Shown here: piece after piece, positions 1 to 6,745 of the stretch | Position numbering within the stretch: position 1 is the first letter of the stretch | How the letters are laid out: every line of letters begins with the position of its first letter | From: CP2-2F sp034436235 | GTDB lineage: Bacteria > Chloroflexota > Anaerolineae > Aggregatilineales > UBA2796 | Reading direction: 5' to 3' | DNA length: 21,558 bases | Assembly (NCBI GenBank): GCA_034436235.1 | Contig: DAOTWB010000203.1 | Span: forward strand, 1 to 21,558 | The notes under the pieces: generated by a model | Databases searched by the model: none | The model's input: the letters and a program-made list of their open reading frames with translations, nothing else | What the model was told of the DNA's origin: nothing | Position numbers and translations under genes: made by a program

Positions 1-1
1 C

Positions 2-862
2 TGCGGCTTGGTCTGCACGGAGCTGCTGAGCAGCCAAGCCATTCACTACAAGAGTCGCAAGACGTTCGACATGCTGGATTGGTCGCCCGATGAGTTTCCG
101 TTCGCCGTGCAACTGTACGGCAGCGATCCAGAGCTGATGGCGGAAGCGGCGCGCTTCGTCGTTGATCGCGGCGCCAGCATCGTGGATATCAACATGGGCT
201 GCTGGGTGCCAAAAGTGGCGAAGACAGGCGCAGGCGCGGCGCTCTTGCGCGATCTCTGCACGGCGACTCGCGTTGTGGAAGCGGTGGTGCGCGCTGTGAA
301 CGTGCCTGTCACGGTCAAGGTGCGCGCCGGCTGGGACGCCAACACGCTGACGGCTGTGCCGTTCGCGCGAGCGGCAGAGCAGGCAGGCGTGCAAGCGATC
401 GCCGTCCATGCGCGCACAGCGGCGCAAGGCTTCAGCGGCACAGCCGATTGGTCAATCATTCGGCAGGTGAAAGCGGCAGTGCGCATTCCCGTCATCGGCA
501 ACGGCGACGTGACCGACGCTGAGACGGCGCTGCGCATGTTCCAAGAGACAGGCTGCGACGCGGTCATGATCGGACGCGGCGCGCTGGGCAAACCATGGCT
601 CTTCAAGCACATCGCGCATGCTATCCGCACAGGCGAGCGCTTGCCGCCGCCCAGTCCGTCTGAGATCGCGCGGCTCGCCATAGCGCACGCGCGCCTGGCG
701 CTCTCGCGGACGGCGCTCTCAGAGAAGCAAGCCTGCCTTGAGTTGCGCGGTCAGCTGACCAAGTATCATCTCGGTGTGCCGCACGCAGCCGCCTTGCGCG
801 CTCAATTGGTGCGCGCCGAATCGCTGGCTGAGATCGAAGCGTGCTTCAGCGCTTTTCTGTGA
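2..862 (+). CDS. dus: tRNA-dihydrouridine synthase, 5' end outside window
   Basis: Flavin enzyme that reduces uridine to dihydrouridine in the D-loop of tRNA, in the cytosol. The reading frame is open from base 2 (Cys-Gly-Leu-Val-Cys-Thr-Glu), which matches the internal strand after the FMN site, so the gene is truncated by the window and the TTG at position 8 is not its start. Visible signs: an NMGC motif whose Cys (codon 200-202) is the expected proton donor, then GAGAALL; an HART segment near 398-420; and the FMN phosphate-binding stretch DAVMIGRGALGKPWLF near 558-606. The residue after the catalytic Cys is Trp (GCWVP), where most Dus proteins have Pro. A C-terminal helical domain with YHLG follows. 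The gene stops 4 bases from a convergent gene. Family assignment is secure; the subfamily (DusA/B/C) is not decided. Confidence 0.93.
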   Translation, partial: CGLVCTELLSSQAIHYKSRKTFDMLDWSPDEFPFAVQLYGSDPELMAEAARFVVDRGASIVDINMGCWVPKVAKTGAGAALLRDLCTATRVVEAVVRAVNVPVTVKVRAGWDANTLTAVPFARAAEQAGVQAIAVHARTAAQGFSGTADWSIIRQVKAAVRIPVIGNGDVTDAETALRMFQETGCDAVMIGRGALGKPWLFKHIAHAIRTGERLPPPSPSEIARLAIAHARLALSRTALSEKQACLELRGQLTKYHLGVPHAAALRAQLVRAESLAEIEACFSAFL

Positions 863-869
863 GCGCTCA
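860..869. other. 10-base palindrome shared by two convergent stop codons
   Basis: TGAGCGCTCA is a perfect palindrome. Its first three bases are the TGA stop of the dihydrouridine synthase on +, and its last three are the TGA stop of the 89-residue gene on -. There is no room for a separate terminator between the two genes and no T-tract follows on either strand. The symmetry may be chance, since CTGAGCG-like words are very common in this window. Confidence 0.7.
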
Positions 870-1136
870 AAACAAACGAAACCAACGGCGACGTCGGTAG
901 CCTTCCGCCTTGCCCGCCCGAATTGCCGCGAGAACTCTCTCCGTGAAGCCTGACGGCGCGCCGATCAGCTCGGCTGTGATCAGCAAGCGCTCAACGGCGC
1001 GCTCAGCCGCGCTGAGCGGCATAGCGTGCGGCGCATCCGATGGCGCAGCCGCTGTCTCTGCCGCCTGACGTGCTGCTTCGGCTTCAAGGTCTTCCTGACG
1101 TGCAGCTTTTTTTGCGTCATCATGCTCTGCGCTCAT
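867..1136 (-). CDS. Small protein in anti-sigma position, function unknown
   Basis: An 89-residue protein directly downstream of an ECF sigma gene; I do not recognise it with certainty. Residues 1-40 are Ala/Glu/Lys/Arg-rich and probably helical. Residues 43-70 hold an amphipathic stretch with the element GAPSGFTERVLAAIR, and the chain ends in RRRRWFRLF. A P-x-GF-x-x-RVL segment followed by a basic run resembles the juxtamembrane part of many anti-sigma factors, but there is no HC2 zinc finger (no Cys at all) and no membrane segment, because the gene stops where a helix would begin. The ATG at 1136 is supported by AGGAG nine bases upstream, which overlaps the sigma stop codon and suggests translational coupling. 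It may be a reduced anti-sigma factor or an unrelated partner; that is inference. Confidence 0.7.
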   Translation of the reverse strand: MSAEHDDAKKAARQEDLEAEAARQAAETAAAPSDAPHAMPLSAAERAVERLLITAELIGAPSGFTERVLAAIRAGKAEGYRRRRWFRLF

Positions 1137-1145
1137 CAGCGCGGT

Positions 1146-1150
1146 CTCCT
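1146..1150 (-). promoter_or_regulatory. Shine-Dalgarno overlapping the sigma stop codon
   Basis: AGGAG on the minus strand, nine bases before the ATG at 1136. It shares two bases with the TAG that ends the sigma gene. Ribosomes finishing the sigma factor would stop on the initiation site of the next gene, so the two proteins are probably made in a coupled ratio. Confidence 0.7.
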
Positions 1151-1742
1151 ATTCATCCTCAAAAACATCGGCGAGTTGTCTATCGCGCTGCCATTCGATC
1201 AGCTTGGCGGCGAGCGCTTGGCGCGCGCGGAAGAGACGGCTCTTGATGGCGCTCTCGGTCGTGCGCAGCATCTCAGCGATCTCTTGATAGGAATAATCGT
1301 ACCAATAATGTAGCACAACCGCGGCGCGATGATCGGGCGAGAGTTCCGCCAAAAGCTGCTGCACAAGCGCGGCGCGCTCGCTGGCGATGACGGCTTCTTC
1401 AGGCTCAGGCTCGTCGCTGTGCAGCAAGGTGCGCGGCGGCAACGGCTCGTCAATCGAGAGCCATTTCAAGCGGCGGCGGCGCAGGCGATCGATGCAGAAA
1501 TTCGAAGTGATCGAGAGCAGCCACGTGCGAAACGGACGCGCCATATCGTACCGATCCAGATTGGCGTAGGCGCGCAGAAACGTCTCTTGTGCGGCGTCTT
1601 CCGCCTCAACGCGATTGCCCAGAATGCGATAGGCGAGATTGTAGACCGCGTTCTGGTGCAGCTTGACCAGCTCGCCAAAAGCGGCTTGATCGCCTTGCCG
1701 TGCGCTGATCAGCCAGCTTGTCTCTTGTTCAGTCGACAACAC
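1149..1742 (-). CDS. ECF-type RNA polymerase sigma factor (sigma-70 family)
   Basis: A 197-residue alternative sigma factor that directs RNA polymerase to a stress or envelope regulon. Region 2 occupies about residues 20-90: AYRILGNRVEAEDAAQETF, then RPFRTWLLSITSNFCIDRLR, which is typical of the -10-recognising helix. Region 4 lies at about 130-182, with LSPDHRAAVVLHYWYDYSY and a helix-turn-helix ending in TTESAIKSRLFRARQAL. A Pro-rich linker with acidic residues joins them. Regions 1.2 and 3 are absent, as in ECF factors. The start is GTG at 1742, with GGGAG seven bases upstream; a TTG follows immediately. The gene lies 36 bases after the YigZ gene and ahead of the 89-residue gene, probably in one transcript. 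No classical transmembrane anti-sigma factor is present in the window. Confidence 0.93.
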   Translation of the reverse strand: MLSTEQETSWLISARQGDQAAFGELVKLHQNAVYNLAYRILGNRVEAEDAAQETFLRAYANLDRYDMARPFRTWLLSITSNFCIDRLRRRRLKWLSIDEPLPPRTLLHSDEPEPEEAVIASERAALVQQLLAELSPDHRAAVVLHYWYDYSYQEIAEMLRTTESAIKSRLFRARQALAAKLIEWQRDRQLADVFEDE

Positions 1743-1778
1743 AGCACGCTCCCAGACTTTCGGATGCAGCGCAGCGCG

Positions 1779-2402
1779 CTAATCAGCGCTTGCCGAAGCG
1801 CTCAGGCGTGGCACAAGGCTGCCGTGACTCAGGTCGCGCAGGGCAGCGCTGAATGCCGCGACTTCAGGCTCGGGCAGGGCGATCAGCAGGTTGACCGACT
1901 CGGCGAAGCGCTCAGACTCGATATGCGCAGCGTGCTGCGCGCTCAGCCGTCGCACGCGCTCGTAGAGCGCATCCGGCACATCAAGTTCCAAACGGCATAC
2001 GGCGATCTTCGGACGCGTCGTCATCGCGCTGATGGCAAGCCGCGCTGCTTCGCCATAGGCGCGCACCAGACCGCCTGTGCCGAGCTTGATGCCGCCGAAA
2101 TAGCGCGTCACCACCAGCACCACATCGCCGATGGCAGCGCCGCGCAAGACTGCCATGATCGGCGGCGCCGCTGTGCCGCTCGGCTCGCCGTCGTCCGAGA
2201 GACCTTCGTTCACGCTATTGCCATAGCCGATGCGAAAGGCGTAGACGTGATGCGATGCATCAGGCATCTCAGCGCGCACATCGGCGATGAACTGACGCGC
2301 CGCTGAGGCGCTCTCGGCGCAGCCGAGCGTGGCAATCAAACGCGAACGGCTGACCTCATGCGTCACGCGCACGGTCGCCGTCGGAATCGGATAGCCGTTC
2401 AT
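1779..2402 (-). CDS. yigZ: YigZ/IMPACT family protein (UPF0029)
   Basis: A 207-residue cytosolic protein of the YigZ/IMPACT family. Members have an N-terminal domain related to eukaryotic IMPACT and a C-terminal ferredoxin-like DUF1949 domain; the biochemical role in bacteria is not settled, and nucleic-acid or ribosome-linked roles have been proposed. Family signatures are clear: SDDGEPSGTAAPPI near residue 70, and VVTRYFGGIKLGTGGLVRAY near residue 95. The second domain follows from about residue 130. An in-frame ORF extends upstream to 2456, but I chose the ATG at 2402 because it overlaps the TGA of the preceding gene as ATGA, and the family N-terminus (short, then a Ser-Arg-rich strand) fits that start. 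Confidence 0.92.
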   Translation of the reverse strand: MNGYPIPTATVRVTHEVSRSRLIATLGCAESASAARQFIADVRAEMPDASHHVYAFRIGYGNSVNEGLSDDGEPSGTAAPPIMAVLRGAAIGDVVLVVTRYFGGIKLGTGGLVRAYGEAARLAISAMTTRPKIAVCRLELDVPDALYERVRRLSAQHAAHIESERFAESVNLLIALPEPEVAAFSAALRDLSHGSLVPRLSASASAD

Positions 2403-2833
2403 CCGCCGCCTTGCTGCGCGTATTCCGCCATCAGCCGCTCGTAAGCGCCTGCCCACGTCTCAGGCGTGCGCGTGAACTTGTTGATCGTGATCGTCACAAA
2501 GTGCGGCAACAACGGCAGGATGTGCATCGGCAGTTGCTCCCAAGCGCCTGTGCGCACCAACTCCTCAAGGCGACCGCACGCCGCGCTCAGCCATGACCAC
2601 TGCGCGCGAAACTGCTCCACCTTGTTCCAGTAGTTGCGCTTTTCCCACGCCTGCATCGAGACTTCGATGCTGTCTTCGATCTCGCGGAAGCAATAAATCA
2701 GCGTGGCGACCATATCGCGCGCCTCGGCGTCCACTTCAGGCTTCTGCCCAAGACGGCGCAGCAGCTCAGCGGCAGTCCGCATATGTTGATTGCGCAGCTT
2801 GCCTGCGCGCTCAGGATTGATCACACGGCTCAT
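2399..2833 (-). CDS. Conserved hypothetical protein, Chloroflexota-type
   Basis: A 144-residue soluble, mostly helical protein. The opening MSRVINPERAGKLRNQ and the later AWEKRNYWNKVEQFRAQWSW recall a short, uncharacterised family that I associate with Chloroflexota genomes; this is memory, not a search. There is no signal peptide, metal motif or known catalytic pattern. The ORF is open back to 2950, but ATG 2833 has GGAG seven bases upstream, and the longer version would cover the promoter region. The stop codon overlaps the yigZ start (ATGA), so the two are translationally coupled. It heads the minus-strand run that also includes yigZ, the sigma factor and the 89-residue protein. Confidence 0.75.
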   Translation of the reverse strand: MSRVINPERAGKLRNQHMRTAAELLRRLGQKPEVDAEARDMVATLIYCFREIEDSIEVSMQAWEKRNYWNKVEQFRAQWSWLSAACGRLEELVRTGAWEQLPMHILPLLPHFVTITINKFTRTPETWAGAYERLMAEYAQQGGG

Positions 2834-2867
2834 CAGGTTGCTCCAAGCACGGTGAAACGTGCTGCCG

Positions 2868-2876
2868 ATTATAACA
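2868..2876 (-). promoter_or_regulatory. Extended -10 promoter candidate for the minus-strand run
   Basis: Reads TGTTATAAT on the minus strand: a perfect TATAAT preceded by TG-N. It ends 34 bases before the ATG at 2833. No good -35 box is visible at 16-18 bases, which is common for extended -10 promoters. It would drive the hypothetical protein, yigZ, the sigma factor and the 89-residue gene. Confidence 0.5.
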
Positions 2877-2915
2877 GGCTTTGCTGTGCTGCACACACTG
2901 CGCGCGGCAAGGCTA

Positions 2916-2944
2916 TTGTCTAAAGCCGATAAACGCGCTATGCT
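2916..2944 (+). promoter_or_regulatory. Weak sigma-70-like promoter candidate for LysM lipoprotein
   Basis: TTGTCT (2916-2921) and TATGCT (2939-2944) are separated by 17 bases; each matches four of six consensus positions. It lies 29 bases before the LysM lipoprotein start, in the 140-base region between divergent genes. It is plausible by position but weak by sequence. Confidence 0.3.
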
Positions 2945-2960
2945 GTACATAGTCTGATTC

Positions 2961-2965
2961 AGGAG
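2961..2965 (+). promoter_or_regulatory. Shine-Dalgarno deciding the LysM lipoprotein start
   Basis: AGGAG stands eight bases before ATG 2974. An in-frame GTG at 2965 overlaps the Shine-Dalgarno itself, so it is unlikely to be the start. Confidence 0.75.
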
Positions 2966-2973
2966 TGCGAGCC

Positions 2974-3759
2974 ATGCGGCGCAAAATATCTCTGAGACGA
3001 TGGACGATCAGCTGCGCGCTGCTGCTATCGGCAGCCGCCTGTTTCCAGCCGGCAGGTCGCGAGATTGAGCCGACCAGCGTAGATATCGCCGTCCTGACGC
3101 CTGAGCCAACCGCCACGCCAAACATCGCGCCGAGCGCCACGCCTTTCATCACGCCGTTGCCTGCCGAAGGCTACATTCCGCCTACCGAGACGCCGACTCT
3201 GCTGCCCACTCAGACGCCTGAGCCGACGGCGACCGCCTTCCAGATGTTCCCAGAGACCGCCGCGACCGAGGCGCCTGCCGAGCCGTCGCCTGAGCTGCCG
3301 ACCGAAGCGCCGCCGATCCTGCCGCCTACGCCGACCGCGTTGCCGACCGATAATCCGTGCCAGCACACTGTGCAGCCCGGCGAATGGCTCAGCAAGATCG
3401 CTCGTATGTACAACCTGACCAATCAGGACTTCCTGAACGTCAATCCTTGGCTGCGCAATAATCCCGATAGTCTGAAGCCCGGCGATGTCTTGATCGTGCC
3501 GAACTGCGCGCCGCGCGTGAGCAGCAACGCGCCGCCTGCCGGTCAGGTCGCCGCGCCGCCTGCGCCCGCCGATCCTGCCGCGCTGCCCACGCCGATTCAG
3601 CTGACCGAGCGCATTTACACGGTTGTGAAAGGCGATACGCTCGGCGCGATCGCGCGCAAGTTCGGCATCACTGTCCAGCAGTTGCGCCAAGCCAACGGCT
3701 TGCTGGAAGGCGATTTCATCCGCGTCGGGCAGCAATTGCGGATTCCCGCGCCGCAATGA
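2974..3759 (+). CDS. Lipoprotein with two LysM domains
   Basis: A 261-residue exported protein expected to bind peptidoglycan or another N-acetylglucosamine polymer at the cell surface. The order is: a basic N-terminus and hydrophobic stretch, then a lipobox-like SAAAC with Cys23 as the predicted lipidated residue; a Pro/Thr/Glu/Ala-rich linker from about 25 to 128; LysM domain 1 at about 129-178, bracketed by two Cys (129 and about 177) that could form a disulfide; a second Pro/Ala linker; and LysM domain 2 at about 214-261 (YTVVKGDTLGAIARKFGI, then VGQQLRIP). No catalytic domain is attached, so it may act as an adaptor or scaffold. It appears monocistronic, with about 90 bases before the next gene. 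The LysM calls are firm; the lipobox is acceptable but has Ala at -3. Confidence 0.9.
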   Translation: MRRKISLRRWTISCALLLSAAACFQPAGREIEPTSVDIAVLTPEPTATPNIAPSATPFITPLPAEGYIPPTETPTLLPTQTPEPTATAFQMFPETAATEAPAEPSPELPTEAPPILPPTPTALPTDNPCQHTVQPGEWLSKIARMYNLTNQDFLNVNPWLRNNPDSLKPGDVLIVPNCAPRVSSNAPPAGQVAAPPAPADPAALPTPIQLTERIYTVVKGDTLGAIARKFGITVQQLRQANGLLEGDFIRVGQQLRIPAPQ

Positions 3760-3805
3760 GCCGCTCAGCGCGAGCAGCGTAAGAATCGTCGCGCCTGAGC
3801 GACTC

Positions 3806-3811
3806 TATAGT
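3806..3811 (+). promoter_or_regulatory. Possible -10 box before the CoA-binding gene
   Basis: TATAGT lies 41 bases before ATG 3853, in the 93-base gap after the LysM gene. I see no convincing -35 box. The downstream Shine-Dalgarno is strong (GAGGAG at 3839-3844). Confidence 0.25.
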
Positions 3812-3852
3812 TGTGAATGAAGACACAAAGTGCCTGTTGAGGAGTCTCGCTC

Positions 3853-4272
3853 ATGCGCCTGACCACTGATGAGGAAATCCGCCAGCTGTTGCAGGCGGCG
3901 CAGCACGTCGCCGTTGTAGGCTGGTCGCCCAAGCCCGACCGTCCATCGAACGAAGTGGCGCGCTACTTGCAAGCGCACGGTTACACGATCTATCCCGTCA
4001 ATCCGAGCGCGCCAAGCACGCCTGAGCAGCCTGTCTTCGCCGCGCTCGATCAAATTCAAGCGCCAATTGACATCGTGGATGTTTTCCGCCGCGCTGAGGA
4101 CGTGCCAGAGGCAGTTGAAGCCGCCATCGCTGTCGGCGCGAAGGCGATCTGGATTCAGCTGGGCATCGTCAATGAAGCGGCGGCGCAGCGCGCCAGCGAA
4201 GCAGGCTTGCGCGTCGTCATGGATCGCTGTATGAAGATCGAACACGAGCGCCTGCTCGCGCACGGCGCCTAG
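3853..4272 (+). CDS. CoA-binding domain protein (YccU-like)
   Basis: A 139-residue stand-alone Rossmann-fold CoA-binding protein (CoA_binding_2 family), of the size typical for this group. After a short helix it shows VAVVGWSPKPDRPSNEVARY, the nucleotide-binding loop and first helix; GYTIYPVNP as the second strand; DIVDVFRRAEDVPE as the third; then AKAIWIQLGIVNE; and the C-terminal VVMDRCMKIEH. The Cys and His near the end are characteristic of the family. Related domains occur in acyl-CoA synthetases and succinyl-CoA ligase alpha chains, but single-domain members have no firmly assigned function. The start has GAGGAG eight bases upstream. Seventy-five bases separate it from the next gene, which has its own -10 box, so it is probably transcribed separately. 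Confidence 0.9.
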   Translation: MRLTTDEEIRQLLQAAQHVAVVGWSPKPDRPSNEVARYLQAHGYTIYPVNPSAPSTPEQPVFAALDQIQAPIDIVDVFRRAEDVPEAVEAAIAVGAKAIWIQLGIVNEAAAQRASEAGLRVVMDRCMKIEHERLLAHGA

Positions 4273-4282
4273 CGATCGAGCC

Positions 4283-4312
4283 TTGTAGAAAGCGCCGCGA
4301 CTCGTCTATAAT
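4283..4312 (+). promoter_or_regulatory. Promoter candidate for the amidohydrolase run
   Basis: A perfect TATAAT at 4307-4312 lies 35 bases before ATG 4348. The -35 element is weak: TTGTAG at 4283-4288, 18-base spacer. By position it would drive the four genes from 4348 to 7720. Confidence 0.45.
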
Positions 4313-4347
4313 CTACTGCGGCGGATGCACGAGACGAGAGATATCCG

Positions 4348-5532
4348 ATGGCGATAGATTGGTTAGCGCACGCGCAGGCGTTGCGCGCTGAACTGGTGGC
4401 GCGGCGCCGCGATCTGCATCAACAGCCTGAGCTTGCCTTTGAAGAGCTGCGCACAGCGAGCATCGTGGCGGCTGAACTGAGCGCGCTCGGCTTGGAAGTG
4501 CAGACAGGCATCGGCAAGACAGGCGTGGTCGGCTTGCTGGAAGGCGCGCAGGACGGCGTGACTGTGCTGGTGCGCTGTGATATGGACGCTTTGCCGATCC
4601 ACGAGGCGAACGCGACCGAGTACAGCTCGCAAGTGCCGAACAAGATGCACGCCTGCGGACACGATGGACACGTCGCCATCAGTCTGGGCGTGGCGAAGTT
4701 ATTGGCTGCGCAGCGCGAGCGGCTGGCAGGGCGCGTCAAGTTCGTCTTCCAGCCTGCGGAAGAGATCGCGGCAGGCGCGAACGCCATGATCGCTGACGGC
4801 GTGCTGGAAGCGCCTGCGCCGCAAGTGGCGCTCGGCTTGCATTTGTGGAACAGCCTGCCCGTCGGCACGGTCAGCGTGACCGAAGGCGCGGCAATGGCGA
4901 GCGCAAACGATTTCACGATCACGGTGCATGGCAAAGGCGGACACGGCGCGCTGCCTGACGAGACGCGCGATCCGATCTTCGCTGCCGCGCAGATCATCAC
5001 CGCGCTGCAGAGCGTGGTCAGCCGCAACGTGAGCGGACTGGACACTGCCGTCCTCTCGGTCTGCTACATTCACGGCGGCGACGCGCACAATGTGATTCCA
5101 TCCGAAGTGACCTTCGGCGGCACTTTTCGCACGTATCAGCCTGCCACAAACGAGCTGGTGACGCGCCGCTTGCATGAAATCGCCGATGGCGTGGCGGCTG
5201 CGCTCGGCTGCACAGCCGATGTGCGCGCGCGCTTGCTGGCGCCTGCCCTGAGCAACGACGCGCAGGTCAATGCGCGGCTGCGCGCGGCGTTCAAGCGCGT
5301 AGCGCCTGAGCTGACCTTGATTGACGACGCGCGCACAATGGCGTCCGAAGATATGGCGTGCTTCTTGGAGCGCGTGCCTGGCACATATTTCTTCGTCGGC
5401 TCTGCCAATCACGCGCGCGGCTTGGATTTTCCGCACCATCATCCGCGTTTTGATTTCGATGAAGACGCGCTGCCGCTCGGCGTTGGTTTGTTGGCGGCGG
5501 CAGTAGCTGAGTACGTGCTGCCGAGCGCGTAG
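4348..5532 (+). CDS. M20-family metal-dependent amidohydrolase
   Basis: A 394-residue cytosolic di-metal hydrolase of the M20D type (hippurate hydrolase, N-acyl-amino-acid amidohydrolase, IAA-amino acid hydrolase group), which cleaves amide bonds of N-acylated amino acids or related compounds. Key residues are present: CDMDALPI at about 77-84, HACGHDGH at 101-108 (the Cys and His metal ligands of M20D), QPAEE with E138 and E139 as general base and ligand, GLHLW, and the late HHPRFDFDEDAL ligand histidine. The dimerisation lid with HGKGGHGALPDETRDP is intact. No signal peptide. The substrate cannot be told from sequence. It is followed after 11 bases by a gamma-glutamylcyclotransferase-like gene and then two more genes, probably one operon, which hints at salvage of blocked peptides or amides. 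Confidence 0.93.
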   Translation: MAIDWLAHAQALRAELVARRRDLHQQPELAFEELRTASIVAAELSALGLEVQTGIGKTGVVGLLEGAQDGVTVLVRCDMDALPIHEANATEYSSQVPNKMHACGHDGHVAISLGVAKLLAAQRERLAGRVKFVFQPAEEIAAGANAMIADGVLEAPAPQVALGLHLWNSLPVGTVSVTEGAAMASANDFTITVHGKGGHGALPDETRDPIFAAAQIITALQSVVSRNVSGLDTAVLSVCYIHGGDAHNVIPSEVTFGGTFRTYQPATNELVTRRLHEIADGVAAALGCTADVRARLLAPALSNDAQVNARLRAAFKRVAPELTLIDDARTMASEDMACFLERVPGTYFFVGSANHARGLDFPHHHPRFDFDEDALPLGVGLLAAAVAEYVLPSA

Positions 5533-5543
5533 AGGTGAAGCTG

Positions 5544-6056
5544 ATGAGAGTGCGTCCTGTGCGCGCAACGCGCGAGTGGCTGCAAACGCCGATCTTCGCC
5601 TATGGCACGCTGCGGCACGGCGAGCGCAATTACATGCGCCTGCTGTGCGGCTACACGGTCAGCGAATTCGCGGCTGAGATCGCCAACATGCGCTTGTACT
5701 CGCTCGGCGCTTTCCCGGTGATGGTGGATGCCGCGCCTGAAGACGGCGTCACGGTCAAAGGCGAGGTGATGGTGCTGCATCCTGCGCACTATCCGCGCTT
5801 GCTGGCAGAGCTGGATCGTCTGGAAGGCTACAATCCGAACGCGGCGCAGGGCGAGCGCGGCTTGTATCGGCGCGTGCGGCGGCGCGTGCAGCTGGGCGGC
5901 GGCGCTGAGGCTTGGGCATGGCTCTACATCGGCGATCCTGAGGTCTTGGCGGCGTATCCGCACACTGAGATTCCGCACGGCGATTGGCTGCGCTATCAGC
6001 AGGAGCGCGGCAAAGTGCCGCGTCTACATCACGCGCTGCGAGCGGCGCAGAATTGA
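5544..6056 (+). CDS. Gamma-glutamylcyclotransferase-like (GGCT/AIG2) protein
   Basis: A 170-residue protein with the GGCT-like fold. In active members this fold turns gamma-glutamyl amines or peptides into 5-oxoproline plus free amine. The substrate loop FAYGTLRHGERN is at about 18-29, and LDRLEGY at 90-96 supplies the expected catalytic Glu (E94). The C-terminal part contains AWAWLYIG, a typical late strand. The start is ATG 5544, preceded by GAGGTG with six bases between. An upstream GTG at 5535 is part of that Shine-Dalgarno and is rejected. It sits 11 bases after the M20 gene and 6 bases before the S51-like gene. The substrate is unknown. Confidence 0.87.
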   Translation: MRVRPVRATREWLQTPIFAYGTLRHGERNYMRLLCGYTVSEFAAEIANMRLYSLGAFPVMVDAAPEDGVTVKGEVMVLHPAHYPRLLAELDRLEGYNPNAAQGERGLYRRVRRRVQLGGGAEAWAWLYIGDPEVLAAYPHTEIPHGDWLRYQQERGKVPRLHHALRAAQN

Positions 6057-6062
6057 ACGCAT

Positions 6063-6737
6063 ATGCCACAGGTGAACATCTTGCGCTGGCGCGACGGACG
6101 CGGTTGGCTCGTTCTAGCCGGCAGCAGCGCGCAGCTGGACGACCGAGAAGACGTGGAGTTTGAAGTTCAGGCGCAAGCCTTGACGCGCATCGCTTATGGC
6201 GAGCCTATCGCGTACATCTGGGCAGCCGGCGACGCCGACACAGCCGATCGGCATTTGGCGCTGCTGGACGAGATGGGCGCGCCAGCAGGCTATCTGGTGG
6301 ACGTGGTCACTGAAGATGACGCGACTATCCGTGCGCAGCTGGACGAAGCGGGCATGATCATCTTGGGCGACGGTCAGGCGGCTGAGACGCTGCGCGCAGC
6401 CTTGCCGGGCGCGGCGCTGGAAGGCATGAAAGCAGCTTATGCGCGCGGCGCTGTGATCTTGGGCATTGGCGCAGGCGCGGCGGCGCTAGGCAGCTTTGTG
6501 GCAGGCGCGCAAGGTTTGGGCTGGGTCGAGAACGCGATCATCATGCCCGATTATGAGCAGCCTGAGCGCACGGCGGCGTTGCACGCGCTGCTGGCAGCGC
6601 ATCCGAGCGCGTATGGCATCGGCATCGGCAGCCGCTCAGCCTTGGCGCTCGGCGCTGAGGGACAAGTGGAAGTCTGGGGCGAGCGCCAAGTGACCGTCCT
6701 ATTGGGTAGCGCGTTGCGCACGCCTGATCAAGCCTGA
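6063..6737 (+). CDS. Peptidase S51/cyanophycinase-like protein, serine missing
   Basis: A 224-residue protein with features of the class I glutamine-amidotransferase-like S51 family (cyanophycinase, alpha-aspartyl dipeptidase). An acidic-loop strand, IILGDGQAAETLRAAL, corresponds to the GG-x-Q region. It is followed by MKAAYARGAVILGIGAGAAA, matching the family's helix and nucleophile elbow, and later by YGIGIGSRSALALG, matching the GIGID-x-x-AL strand. The elbow of active members reads G-T-S-A-G-A; here it is G-I-G-A-G-A, with Gly136 (codon 6468-6470) where the catalytic Ser should be. The protein is therefore predicted not to be a serine peptidase. No signal peptide. It is embedded between the GGCT-like and metal-receptor-like genes with 6- and 8-base gaps. 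The fold call is moderately secure; a binding or scaffold role is inference. Confidence 0.72.
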   Translation: MPQVNILRWRDGRGWLVLAGSSAQLDDREDVEFEVQAQALTRIAYGEPIAYIWAAGDADTADRHLALLDEMGAPAGYLVDVVTEDDATIRAQLDEAGMIILGDGQAAETLRAALPGAALEGMKAAYARGAVILGIGAGAAALGSFVAGAQGLGWVENAIIMPDYEQPERTAALHALLAAHPSAYGIGIGSRSALALGAEGQVEVWGERQVTVLLGSALRTPDQA

Positions 6738-6745
6738 GAGACGCC

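Noticed and set aside
1329..2306. Long + strand open frame of 325 codons opposite the sigma and yigZ genes
   Set aside because: It lies antisense to two well-recognised genes, spans their boundary, and its translation is Arg/Ala-rich without any family motif. Long antisense frames are expected at this GC content.
3762..3801. 7-base inverted repeat CGCTCAG / CTGAGCG after the LysM gene, as a terminator
   Set aside because: The loop is 26 bases, there is no T-tract, and the word is among the commonest in the window, so the pairing is probably chance.
4699..5568. Minus-strand open frame of 289 codons opposite the M20 gene
   Set aside because: The M20 active-site motifs on + are complete, and the minus product is Arg/Gln/Ala-rich with no motif.
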